Source: Pedobacter sp.
GTDB taxonomy: Bacteria; Bacteroidota; Bacteroidia; Sphingobacteriales; Sphingobacteriaceae
DNA length: 64,000 bases
Assembly (NCBI RefSeq): GCF_031119335.1
Contig: NZ_JAVHXT010000020.1
Coordinates: 1 to 64,000 of the forward strand
Reading direction: 5' to 3'
Each line of letters opens with the position of its first letter. The stretch's first letter is position 1. This document shows positions 17,557 to 25,418 of this stretch, piece by piece. The notes beneath the pieces were generated by a model. That model was not told where the DNA came from. It saw nothing but the letters and a program-made list of their open reading frames with translations, and searched no databases. The translations under genes and the position numbers were made by a program.

Positions 17557-18270
17557 TTATTTCCCTTTGTAAATTAAAAACACAGTAGGCTTTTTATGCA
17601 GGTCTATTTTTTCTTTACGCCACAGGCTGATGGGTAGCGTTTTGATATATTCATCTTCTGCATTGATATTACAAGCTACACACAACTGCGTATTGGGTTG
17701 GCAATTCTTCAGGATATCTTCAAACAAATGGTTGTTCCTAAAAGGAGTTTCCATAAAAAGTTGGGTTTGCCTATATCGTTGCGAAAGTTGTTCTAAATCC
17801 TTAATCCGCTTTGCTCTATCACCTTTATCTATCGGCAAATAACCCGTAAAGGCATAGCTCTGTCCACTAAAACCAGAGGCCATTAACGCCTGTAGCATCG
17901 CATTAGGCCCAACCAAAGGCACAACTTTAATATTTCTTCGGTGCGCTTCGGCTACAATTTCTGCGCCTGGATCGGCTACGCCTGGACAGCCAGCCTCGCT
18001 CATTAAGCCTACATTTTTCCCTTCATTTAATTCTTTGAAAAAAGGCGCTAAAGAACTTCCTCTCTTATGCTTACCATAATCATGTATTACCAATTCACTT
18101 TGTGGAATTTTCAAACCTGCTTCCTTTAAAAATTTACGGGCTGTTTTTTCGTTCTCTACAATATAGGTATGGATACTGTTAATGGTATCTACCAAATATG
18201 GCGTAAATGATTTATGAGCGGCATTGTCTGCCAACGGAACTGGAACGAGGAAAAGTGTACCTTTTTGCAT
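17557..18270 (-). CDS. RsmI-like SAM-dependent methyltransferase
   Basis: A tetrapyrrole-methylase-fold protein of about 237 residues. E-A-G-C-P-G-V-A-D-P-G corresponds to the RsmI motif for SAM binding, and G-P-N-A-M-L-Q-A-L-M-A-S-G matches the second conserved block. RsmI 2'-O-methylates C1402 of 16S rRNA, but this shorter form, common in Bacteroidota, may be a paralogue with another target. I chose ATG at 18270 (M-Q-K-G-T-L-F-L-V-P); nine earlier codons are in frame. Confidence 0.85.
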   Translation of the reverse strand: MQKGTLFLVPVPLADNAAHKSFTPYLVDTINSIHTYIVENEKTARKFLKEAGLKIPQSELVIHDYGKHKRGSSLAPFFKELNEGKNVGLMSEAGCPGVADPGAEIVAEAHRRNIKVVPLVGPNAMLQALMASGFSGQSYAFTGYLPIDKGDRAKRIKDLEQLSQRYRQTQLFMETPFRNNHLFEDILKNCQPNTQLCVACNINAEDEYIKTLPISLWRKEKIDLHKKPTVFLIYKGK

Positions 18271-18539
18271 GAACAAAATTAAAATTTTCAAAAACAACGA
18301 AGCACAACAATTGTTTTGCTAGACTAGAAACTGTATCAAATTTAGTTCTGCCAATTCTCATAAATGACATAATTTCAATACAGAAATTCACACTTCGTTG
18401 GCGAAACTTACGTTAATTCTACTAAACACGCAACTTTATTGTGGCATTGAGGGCGTTTAACGTTCTATAACACAATTTGGATTTTAAATTGATATACACA
18501 CAGCGTTAGGTTAATTATAAATATTTAAAACACACAGAC

Positions 18540-19928
18540 ATGAAAACCTTGATCAAATTTCCGGCAATGATGCTCGGGCTTTTGCTCCTCCTCACCGGAA
18601 CCACACAGAGCGCAAAAGCACAGTACGACGATGTTTCTTTGCAAACATTCTACGACGAGTTATCACCTTATGGCACTTGGATCAACGATCCAGAGTATGG
18701 CTACGTTTGGCGACCAGATGTAGACCAAGCCGACTTTAGGCCTTATTACAGTAATGGCCGTTGGGCTATGACAGAGTATGGCAACACTTGGGTATCAAAC
18801 TACGAGTGGGGTTGGGCACCTTTCCACTACGGTCGTTGGATGTACAACAGGTACAACAACTGGGTTTGGTTACCAGATACAACCTGGGGACCAGCTTGGG
18901 TAGATTGGAGAAGCGGTGGCGGATACTACGGTTGGGCACCAATGGGACCAAGCATTAACATCAACATTAATATTGGACGCCGTTACGTAACCCCAGACTT
19001 TTGCTGGAACTTTATACCAAGCGGCCACATTTATTATAACAGTTACCCTCGCTATTACAGTGGTAGAAACAGAGTTTATATCCAAAACACGGTAATCATT
19101 AACAATACTTATGTTCGCAACAACAGAACGTATTATAGCGGCCCGAGGATTGACGACGTAAGAAGGGCAACCAACCAAAACGTAACTGTTTACAATGTTT
19201 CTAGAACCAGCAGAACTGGTGGTAATAGAATTGAAAACAACACAGTTAATGTTTATGCACCACGCCCAAGTAGAGGTAGCGATAACGCCAAAGCTGCACC
19301 TAGAGAAGCCGTTAGAGGTAGCATTACTAGAGACAGAATAGAAAGAACCAGCCCAGCAAGCAGAAGCGGACGTGGTAATGATAATGGTTCTTTTTCTGCT
19401 AACAATGATAGAAGCGACAGATTTGGTAACAGCCGAAACGACAATAACAACACAGGCCGTGGAGAACGCAATACACGTACAGAGCGTGGCACAGATGCAA
19501 CTATGCCTAGTAGAGAAAGCAGAGAGCGTGCAGGAAACGACAGCGGTTCTATCTTCGGAAGATCTAGAGACAGAGGAACTGTGACTACGAACGAACAAAA
19601 CAACCGTGGCACCGAGAACCGAGGAAGCACTACAACTCCTCCAACTAACCAAGAACGTAACGACCGTTTTGGAAGAGGTAGAGAGCGCACAGAACGTAGT
19701 AGTGAAAACACGCCATCTCGTTCTTCTTCTTCAGAAGGTAGAGTGCAGCAATCTGCGCCTCAGCAAAGAACAATGGAGCGTCAAGAACGCCCGCAACCAC
19801 AAAGAACTGAGCGTGTAGAGCGTTCGCAACAACGACCACAGCAGTCATCTGGTTCTAGCAGTAGATCAGGAGAAAGCTCAGGAAGATCTAGCCGAGGCGA
19901 GGGCAGCGGCAGACCCGGAAGGGGTTAA
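18540..19928 (+). CDS. Secreted YXWGXW-type protein with Arg/Ser/Asn-rich tail
   Basis: A 462-residue protein with a signal peptide ending at A-K-A-Q. Residues 30-145 are packed with Trp and Tyr in repeats of the Y-x-W-x-P and W-G-W-A-P type, the DUF6600-like domain of Bacteroidota. From about residue 225 to the end the protein is low complexity, rich in Arg, Ser, Asn, Gly and Glu, with many R-x-R-x-R and S-S-R runs. The tail is strongly positive and likely disordered. It probably acts at the cell surface. Function is unknown. Confidence 0.8.
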   Translation: MKTLIKFPAMMLGLLLLLTGTTQSAKAQYDDVSLQTFYDELSPYGTWINDPEYGYVWRPDVDQADFRPYYSNGRWAMTEYGNTWVSNYEWGWAPFHYGRWMYNRYNNWVWLPDTTWGPAWVDWRSGGGYYGWAPMGPSINININIGRRYVTPDFCWNFIPSGHIYYNSYPRYYSGRNRVYIQNTVIINNTYVRNNRTYYSGPRIDDVRRATNQNVTVYNVSRTSRTGGNRIENNTVNVYAPRPSRGSDNAKAAPREAVRGSITRDRIERTSPASRSGRGNDNGSFSANNDRSDRFGNSRNDNNNTGRGERNTRTERGTDATMPSRESRERAGNDSGSIFGRSRDRGTVTTNEQNNRGTENRGSTTTPPTNQERNDRFGRGRERTERSSENTPSRSSSSEGRVQQSAPQQRTMERQERPQPQRTERVERSQQRPQQSSGSSSRSGESSGRSSRGEGSGRPGRG

Positions 19929-19937
19929 ACAAAATGG

Positions 19938-19963
19938 AAGGATGGCCTAGGGCCATCCTTTCT
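19938..19963 (+). terminator. Terminator after the YXWGXW gene
   Basis: A ten-base perfect stem, aaggatggcc at 19938-19947 with ggccatcctt at 19951-19960, closes a three-base loop and continues into T-rich sequence. Confidence 0.8.
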
Positions 19964-20006
19964 ATTAAATTTTTATATTTACCTTAAAAAACAATTAATC
20001 TTATCA

Positions 20007-20447
20007 ATGAACAAAACCATCTTAACTCTCGCTATTGCACTAGGTGCAACAACAGCATTTGCTCAAACAAGTTTAACATCAAAACTTAATCAAGCTACAA
20101 AAACAGCTACCACAGCTAATAGTCAGGCAGCAAAAACAGTAACAACAACCGCTAGCAACTATGCTTCACAAGCTTCTAAAATTGCTACCACACTAAATTC
20201 GGCATTAAGCTTAACTAACACACAAAAGCCGCAAGTGTCTTCTATTGTTACTGATTATTTAAAAAGCAAAGCAGGTTTATCATCCCTAGCTACTACAAAT
20301 GCAAGTGCCTACACTTCAAAATTAAGTGGCTTAAATTCGGGAATGCTTTCTAAAATGAAGGGTGTACTTACCGCAGTTCAATATGCAAAATTATTGGGCT
20401 TAAAAACCTCGCCTACAGTAGATGCCGTTTCTGCGCTATTTATTTAA
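20007..20447 (+). CDS. Secreted hypothetical protein
   Basis: A 146-residue protein with a signal peptide (cleavage near A-F-A-Q). The mature part is rich in Thr, Ser, Ala and Lys with a predicted helical middle (S-K-A-G-L-S-S-L) and no recognised catalytic motif. Similar small proteins are seen in Sphingobacteria. It stands alone between two terminators. Confidence 0.75.
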   Translation: MNKTILTLAIALGATTAFAQTSLTSKLNQATKTATTANSQAAKTVTTTASNYASQASKIATTLNSALSLTNTQKPQVSSIVTDYLKSKAGLSSLATTNASAYTSKLSGLNSGMLSKMKGVLTAVQYAKLLGLKTSPTVDAVSALFI

Positions 20448-20466
20448 ACGTAAAAAATATTTAAGC

Positions 20467-20496
20467 AAAGGGGAAGCAAAAGCTTCCCTTTTTTGT
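20467..20496 (+). terminator. Terminator after the 146-residue secreted protein gene
   Basis: Stem gggaagc at 20471-20477 pairs with gcttccc at 20482-20488 around a four-base loop, followed by a T-run. Confidence 0.8.
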
Positions 20497-20529
20497 TTTA
20501 TCTTCGATCTTATATTTTAGAAATTATTT

Positions 20530-21318
20530 ATGGAATTCTTAAGTAGTCCAGAAGCCTGGATATCACTACTCACACTAACAGTTTTAGAAATTGTTTTAGG
20601 AATCGATAATATCGTTTTCATCTCTATTTTAGCTGGAAAACTTCCACAACATCAACAGAAAAAAGCACGACAACTAGGTTTGGCATTAGCCATGATTACC
20701 CGCGTATTGCTATTAATGTCTTTAAGTTGGATCATGAGGCTTACCGCTCCGTTATTCAATATCGGCGATTGGATAGGCATTACGAACCCAGAATGGTTAG
20801 AGAAACTAGCGATATCCGGTAGAGATTTAATTTTACTCATAGGAGGTCTTTTCCTTATCTATAAAAGTACTCATGAAATACACAATAAGCTAGAAGGAGA
20901 GCAAGAAAACGAAGGAAAAGTTAAGGTACACTCCTTTAGTGGAGTAATTGTCCAAATCCTAATTTTAGATATCGTTTTTTCGCTCGATTCGGTAATTACT
21001 GCCGTTGGTATGGCAGATCACATCGAGATTATGATTGCAGCAGTTGTAATTGCCGTAATTGTGATGATGATTTCTGCAGGCGCCATCAGCAATTTTGTGA
21101 ACAAACATCCAACGGTTAAAATGTTGGCTTTATCTTTCCTATTGCTTATCGGCGTATCGCTCTTGGCCGAAGGTTTAGACCAACACATCCCGAAAGGATA
21201 CATCTATTTTGCAATGGCATTCTCTGTATTGGTAGAAATGCTTAACCTAAGGATGAAGCGCAACGACCGCGACCCGGTTAAGCTCCGCAACACGCCAACA
21301 GAAGAAGAAACGAAATAA
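20530..21318 (+). CDS. TerC family integral membrane protein
   Basis: A 262-residue protein with seven or so transmembrane segments. The two acidic TerC motifs are present: G-I-D-N-I-V-F-I-S near residue 25 and F-S-L-D-S-V-I-T-A-V near residue 155. TerC proteins are linked to metal export, notably manganese, and to tellurite resistance in some bacteria. The C-terminus is short and charged. No yybP-ykoY-like riboswitch is evident upstream. Confidence 0.9.
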   Translation: MEFLSSPEAWISLLTLTVLEIVLGIDNIVFISILAGKLPQHQQKKARQLGLALAMITRVLLLMSLSWIMRLTAPLFNIGDWIGITNPEWLEKLAISGRDLILLIGGLFLIYKSTHEIHNKLEGEQENEGKVKVHSFSGVIVQILILDIVFSLDSVITAVGMADHIEIMIAAVVIAVIVMMISAGAISNFVNKHPTVKMLALSFLLLIGVSLLAEGLDQHIPKGYIYFAMAFSVLVEMLNLRMKRNDRDPVKLRNTPTEEETK

Positions 21319-21340
21319 ATTTTTAAGAAAAACATTGTCA

Positions 21341-21520
21341 GAAGGGCGTCGGAAACGATAGCCCTTCTTTTCGTTTCAATCTTTTTGTTTATCTCTTGCC
21401 GTCATTTCGAACGCAGTGAGAAATCTTAAAGTTAATTGCTTATGTAACAGATTTCTCACTGCGTTCGAAATGACGCAACAAAAAGTATTTACACTACAAT
21501 AAGGTTTAACTAACAAAGGT
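21341..21520 (+). repeat. Composite dispersed repeat, copy 1, with terminator hairpin
   Basis: The unit starts with a hairpin (gaagggc at 21341-21347 with gcccttc at 21361-21367 and T-run), which is the terC terminator. Then come gtcatttcgaacgcagtgag and its inverted copy at about 21402-21476, and finally cactacaat-aggtttaa at 21492-21510. Related copies lie at 29331-29450, 34001-34180 and, inverted, 32341-32503. Confidence 0.8.
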
Positions 21521-21588
21521 AACTCGTTTCGCTTTCTTCCCTTTGCTAATGCTTATTAAAACCACAGTATTTCAACTTGCTAAACTTT

Positions 21589-21741
21589 AGAAGCTGTTTA
21601 AATTTTAGTAAAACTTTTTACTTGTCAGTCTGAGCTTAGCCTGTGCCGATTTAATCGGTATCGAAGACTACTTGATGAAGAATGTTTCCACGAGCTAAAC
21701 ATGAAACCTGTATTTTTTGTAAAGGAATTTAAACAGCTTCT
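21589..21741. repeat. 153-base MITE-like element with 16-base terminal inverted repeats
   Basis: agaagctgtttaaatt at 21589-21604 is the exact reverse complement of 21726-21741. The interior has no coding potential; it contains a REP-like string, gtcagtctgagcttagcc, and a small hairpin around ccgatttaatcgg. No clear target-site duplication is seen. Confidence 0.65.
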
Positions 21742-21775
21742 GAGTCTTTCTACTTTTAGCTTTAGACTTTATTAA

Positions 21776-21783
21776 TACCTTTG
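21776..21783 (+). promoter_or_regulatory. -7 box of the nucleoid-associated protein gene
   Basis: TACCTTTG fits TAnnTTTG and lies 17 bases upstream of the ATG at 21801. T-rich sequence occupies the -33 region. Confidence 0.55.
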
Positions 21784-21800
21784 CTGCTCAATTCAATTTT

Positions 21801-22856
21801 ATGGTATCTTTTTTCGAATCTAATTTAGCAGAGCTTTCTGTGCATCATGTTGGCAATAAGACCAATGAAGAGTATTATGCGCTATCAGACAACTCTATGC
21901 ACATAGACGATGAAATGCTTAATCAACTGTTAAAGCAATACTTTCTTTCGCCATTCCAAAAAGTAAATGAAGTTTATCGCTTTACGCACTCCAACAACGA
22001 TTTAAATTCGAACGAGATTTATCGCCTTGCCGCAGAAATTTTTGCACACGGAGAAACATTCCATGAAAACAGCAAAAACATGGCAACCTATCTTTTTGAG
22101 GTGGCAGATCATCCAAAAGTTAAAGGCGGAGAATTGTATGTAGGCTATTTTGAAAATGTTCAAATTGAAGGCGATTTACATGATGTGATTGGGATTTTCC
22201 GCTCAGAAAGTAAAGAAAGTTACATCAAGGTTTATCCTGAAGAAAAAGGATTTGGCATTAGTTACGAGCAACAAGGCATTAACATTAATAAATTAGATAA
22301 AGGCTGTTTAATTTTTAAAACCGAAGCAGCAGAAGGCTACAAAGTTGTGGTTGTAGATAATACAAGTCGTACCTCAGAAGCTGCTTATTGGAAAGATCAG
22401 TTTTTGATGTTAAAAATTAGAAACGATAACTTTAACAAAACGCAAAACGTAATGGATGTTTACAAAAACTTCGTTACTGAAAAATTGGATCAAGAATTTG
22501 ATGTAGAGAAAACGGACAAGATTGATTTGCTGAACCGTTCCATGAAATATTTTAAGGAAAAAGAAACCTTTGATATTGATGAATTTGCCAATGAAGTAAT
22601 TGCTAACGAAGAAGGGATTGAACTTTTCAAAAACTACAAACAATCTTACGAAGAAGAGTTTGATACGCAAATTGCCGACACTTTTGATATTTCTACGGCC
22701 GCAGTAAAAAAACAAGCAAAGGATTTTAAAAGCATCCTTAAATTAGATAAGAACTTTCACGTATATATTCACGGGAACAAAGAGTTGATAGAAAAGGAAT
22801 ATGACGCAGAAAAAGGAATGAATTGTTACAAGCTTTATTTTAAGGAAGAACAATAA
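21801..22856 (+). CDS. Nucleoid-associated protein (37-kDa family)
   Basis: A 351-residue acidic protein of the NA37/YejK (NdpA) family, found on the nucleoid in proteobacteria. The N-terminal half has the family pattern around H-G-E-T-F-H-E-N-S and L-Y-V-G-Y-F. The C-terminal half is helical and charged with K-x-F-K-S-I-L-K-L-D. Length agrees with the family. Its DNA-binding role is inferred from the family. It has its own promoter. Confidence 0.85.
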   Translation: MVSFFESNLAELSVHHVGNKTNEEYYALSDNSMHIDDEMLNQLLKQYFLSPFQKVNEVYRFTHSNNDLNSNEIYRLAAEIFAHGETFHENSKNMATYLFEVADHPKVKGGELYVGYFENVQIEGDLHDVIGIFRSESKESYIKVYPEEKGFGISYEQQGININKLDKGCLIFKTEAAEGYKVVVVDNTSRTSEAAYWKDQFLMLKIRNDNFNKTQNVMDVYKNFVTEKLDQEFDVEKTDKIDLLNRSMKYFKEKETFDIDEFANEVIANEEGIELFKNYKQSYEEEFDTQIADTFDISTAAVKKQAKDFKSILKLDKNFHVYIHGNKELIEKEYDAEKGMNCYKLYFKEEQ

Positions 22857-22892
22857 CTTCGTCATCTTCTGGAGCAATTAAACAAAGCTGAA

Positions 22893-22941
22893 AAATGTAA
22901 TAAAAAAAGTTGTCTTTAAGACAACTTTTTTTATTACATTT
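22893..22941. promoter_or_regulatory. 49-base palindrome overlapping the promoter of the second higBA
   Basis: Arms 22893-22916 and 22918-22941 are perfect reverse complements around one central base; the core is agttgtctt-t-aagacaact. A TACATTTG -7 box at 22935-22942 overlaps the right arm. It may be an autoregulatory operator of the antitoxin, a terminator for the gene at 21801, or both. Confidence 0.7.
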
Positions 22942-23001
22942 GCTTACCCAAAGCAAATCCAAAGATGAGTAAAGTAAAGTTTAACAGCAAAGTTTCTCCT
23001 A

Positions 23002-23295
23002 ATGAGAATAATCTATCTCAAGAAGCTACAAGACTTCAGCAAAAAACATTCAGATGCAGTTAAAAGTATCGCCGTTTTTAAAAGCATTGTAGAAAAAGTA
23101 AACTGGAATACTTCCTTAGAAATAATGGAGAGTTTTCCAAGAGCCAAAGTTTTAAACAGCCAAAGAGCTAGATTTAAAATTGTTGGCAATAAGTACCGCA
23201 TCATAGTTGAGGTGGACTTTATAGATAAAACAGTTGAAATTAGATTTGTCGGCACACATGCTGAATATGACAAAGTTGATGCATTAACTATTTAA
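23002..23295 (+). CDS. higB: HigB-family mRNA interferase toxin (second copy)
   Basis: A 97-residue RelE-fold toxin of the HigB family. It shares F-V-G-T-H-x-E-Y-D at the C-terminus and the N-x-Y-R-I-I-V-E-V strand with the toxin at 8590, but the rest is clearly diverged, so it is a paralogue rather than a recent copy. It should cleave ribosome-bound mRNA. The antitoxin gene follows after 30 bases. Confidence 0.87.
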   Translation: MRIIYLKKLQDFSKKHSDAVKSIAVFKSIVEKVNWNTSLEIMESFPRAKVLNSQRARFKIVGNKYRIIVEVDFIDKTVEIRFVGTHAEYDKVDALTI

Positions 23296-23325
23296 GTTTG
23301 TGATCAAAAGTCAATTAATAAAATT

Positions 23326-23706
23326 ATGAGTAAAACATCTCAATGGTTTTTATTAGAAAGTGAGCAGGATTATAACCTTGCTACCTCTCGTTACGAAGAA
23401 GTAAAAAATGCTCAAAAAGATAGTCCTGAACATAAGGAAAAAATGCTTTTAGTGCACCTTATTTCTGAATATGAAAACAAGGAATGGGATTTACCAGATG
23501 TAGACCCCATTGAAACAATTAAAATCAGAATGGAAGAATTTGGGCTTAAAGCCGCAGATATAGCAAAAATGCATGGTGATAAAAGCAATTTAAGTAAAGT
23601 TCTAAATTATCAACGAGCATTATCCATTTCATTAATTAGGCAACTTAGTGCCACGCTACGAATTCCTACAGATATGCTTATAAGAGAATATAATTTAAAA
23701 AGTTAG
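23326..23706 (+). CDS. higA: HigA-like antitoxin (second copy)
   Basis: A 126-residue antitoxin with an acidic N-terminal toxin-binding region and an XRE-type helix-turn-helix at about 62-118 (F-G-L-K-A-A-D-I-A-K-M-H-G-D-K-S-N-L-S-K). It has the D-P-I-E-T-I-K-I-R-M entry typical of HigA. It is expected to bind the palindrome upstream of the toxin and repress the pair. Confidence 0.87.
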   Translation: MSKTSQWFLLESEQDYNLATSRYEEVKNAQKDSPEHKEKMLLVHLISEYENKEWDLPDVDPIETIKIRMEEFGLKAADIAKMHGDKSNLSKVLNYQRALSISLIRQLSATLRIPTDMLIREYNLKS

Positions 23707-23733
23707 GTCTTATAGACTACTATAAGTTTTATA

Positions 23734-23925
23734 ATGAAACATTCAAAAGAGCAAATAGAAGCAACAGCTAATTCCATCGTTAGTCACTTCATTCCGAAAA
23801 ACCCGGAAGAAACTACGCTGAGCTTTCATTTTACTATTCCGCCTTCTTCTAATTACAAAGTAAGTTACGAGAAAGATGCCAAAGGAAATTGGAATTTTGT
23901 AGGCTACGAAGTAGATGGAGCTTAA
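23734..23925 (+). CDS. Small hypothetical protein
   Basis: A 63-residue protein not matched to a family I know. It begins with a helix (K-H-S-K-E-Q-I-E-A-T-A) and ends in a beta-rich stretch, N-W-N-F-V-G-Y-E-V. It follows higA by 27 bases and may be a cotranscribed passenger. Coding is supported by start, length and amino acid composition only. Confidence 0.55.
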   Translation: MKHSKEQIEATANSIVSHFIPKNPEETTLSFHFTIPPSSNYKVSYEKDAKGNWNFVGYEVDGA

Positions 23926-23937
23926 CTCTGAACTACA

Positions 23938-23964
23938 GTCATTGCGAGGCACAAAGCAATCTTA
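23938..23964. repeat. Single arm of the cgtcattgcgaggc repeat family
   Basis: gtcattgcgaggcacaaagc matches arms at 5661, 43186 and 50421, but no inverted partner is nearby. It marks the edge of the higBA patch. Confidence 0.75.
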
Positions 23965-24023
23965 CAAAAGTATAATCGTTTGTTATAATTTCGTTTTTCT
24001 AATGATTAAATCCAAAGTGCCTT

Positions 24024-24407
24024 ATGCCAATCCCTAAAAAATTACTTACCCGCAAAGAAGAGATTACGAAGGATTTTTTCGCCCTGCTAGAAAAGCACAT
24101 CGATGATATTTTAAGCGGTAGAACCGAACAAATGTATCACATCAAAGATTTTGCGGCGCATTTGTTCATTCACCCTACGCACTTTAGCAACACCATCAAA
24201 TTAACCACAGGTTATTCACCTTGCCATTTTGCAGAACAACGTGTAATGGACGAAGCAAGGAAAATGCTCAGCGAAACCGACATGCCCATCAACGAAATTA
24301 GCTATAGGCTAACCTTTAACGACCCAACCAACTTCACTAAGTTCTTTAAATCTTTCGAAGGTATTACGCCTCGCCAATTCAGAAAGCAACTTACAGAAAA
24401 TACTTAA
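24024..24407 (+). CDS. AraC-family regulator consisting of the HTH domain only
   Basis: A 127-residue protein that is nearly all AraC/XylS DNA-binding domain: first helix-turn-helix at about 40-65 (I-K-D-F-A-A-H-L-F-I-H-P-T-H-F-S-N) and second near 85-110 (I-N-E-I-S-Y-R-L-T-F-N-D-P-T-N-F-T-K-F-F). It has no ligand-binding domain, only a short helical leader. It is 65 bases upstream of an SDR gene on the same strand, which it may control or be cotranscribed with. Confidence 0.88.
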   Translation: MPIPKKLLTRKEEITKDFFALLEKHIDDILSGRTEQMYHIKDFAAHLFIHPTHFSNTIKLTTGYSPCHFAEQRVMDEARKMLSETDMPINEISYRLTFNDPTNFTKFFKSFEGITPRQFRKQLTENT

Positions 24408-24472
24408 ACTGTCACCATTTTTGAAGCTAGCTTCCTGCTGATATTTGTTTCTAATTAAAAAGACACAAAACG

Positions 24473-25234
24473 ATGGAAACACAACAAATAGCTTTAATAA
24501 CTGGCGGAAGCCGCGGTTTGGGCAAAAATATGGCGCTTGCTTTGGCCAAAAAAGGCAACGATGTAATTATTACCTACAACAGCAACAAAACAGAAGCTGA
24601 TGAGGTGGTTAATTCCATACAAACTTTAGGGCAAAAAGCTGCTGCAATTCAATTAAATGTTGGCGAAGTAAAAGGATTTGATGTTTTTGCTTCCTCACTA
24701 ACTTCAACTTTAAACGAAAAATGGAACAGACCAAGCTTCGATTTTTTGATCAACAACGCTGGTATTGGTATTCATGCGCCATTTGCCAGCACAACCGAAG
24801 AACAATTCGATTTACTTACCAATATTCATTTTAAAGGGGTTTATTTTCTTACTCAGAAATTGCTGCCAGTTATTGCCGATGGCGGTAGGATTATCAATGT
24901 ATCAACCGGTTTAAGCAGGTTCTCTCTACCTGGCTACAGTGCCTATGCAGCTATGAAAGGTGCTATTGAAGTGCTCACCAAATATTTGGCAAAAGAATTA
25001 GGCGCTAGAGGAATTGCGGTGAATGCAGTAGCTCCAGGTGCAATTGAAACAGATTTTGCAGGCGGCGTGGTTAGAGACAATGAGCAAATGAACCAAGGTA
25101 TTGCCGCCAACACAGCGCTTGGCAGGGTTGGCTTACCAGACGATATTGGTGGTGTAGTAGCTTTCCTTTGTTCGGAAGAAGGCCGTTGGGTAAACGCACA
25201 AAGGTTAGAGATTTCTGGCGGAATGTTTATTTAA
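24473..25234 (+). CDS. Short-chain dehydrogenase/reductase
   Basis: A 253-residue classical SDR that uses NAD(P)(H). The cofactor motif is G-G-S-R-G-L-G-K at residues 10-17, N-N-A-G-I-G is present, and the catalytic Y-A-A-M-K follows the S-T-G-L-S-R segment. Substrate unknown. The upstream AraC regulator suggests inducible expression. Confidence 0.92.
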   Translation: METQQIALITGGSRGLGKNMALALAKKGNDVIITYNSNKTEADEVVNSIQTLGQKAAAIQLNVGEVKGFDVFASSLTSTLNEKWNRPSFDFLINNAGIGIHAPFASTTEEQFDLLTNIHFKGVYFLTQKLLPVIADGGRIINVSTGLSRFSLPGYSAYAAMKGAIEVLTKYLAKELGARGIAVNAVAPGAIETDFAGGVVRDNEQMNQGIAANTALGRVGLPDDIGGVVAFLCSEEGRWVNAQRLEISGGMFI

Positions 25235-25333
25235 ATTCATAAAATGTTGCTTTTTAACCTTTAATGGACTAGCTTTAGTTATTGATAAAGTTTTTACACC
25301 TTAGAAGAGCTTTTGAAATCAAGCAACACTATT

Positions 25334-25369
25334 AAAGCCCAGCGAATTGATTTCGTTGGGCTTTTTTAT
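25334..25369 (+). terminator. Terminator of the AraC-SDR unit
   Basis: Stem aaagcccagcgaa at 25334-25346 pairs with ttcgttgggcttt at 25352-25364, allowing one G-U pair, followed by T residues. Confidence 0.8.
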
Positions 25370-25378
25370 GTTTCAGCT

Positions 25379-25411
25379 AGACTTACGAAGTTTTAGAAAC
25401 TTCGTAAGTCT
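25379..25411. repeat. Tight inverted repeat of the cttacgaagttt family
   Basis: agacttacgaagttt at 25379-25393 and aaacttcgtaagtct at 25397-25411 are exact complements around three bases. The same 15-base arms occur 53 bases apart at 41823-41905, and one similar arm at 3971. Confidence 0.85.
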
Positions 25412-25418
25412 TCACAAT

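Noticed and set aside
18870..19711. Long minus-strand open frames opposite the YXWGXW protein gene
   Set aside because: They are antisense to a well-supported gene, with odd Ser/Val/Arg-rich products and no start context. They arise from its biased codons.
22965..23063. Small ATG-started frame overlapping the start of the second higB
   Set aside because: About 32 codons in another frame with no family likeness; it is most likely chance, although a leader peptide cannot be excluded.
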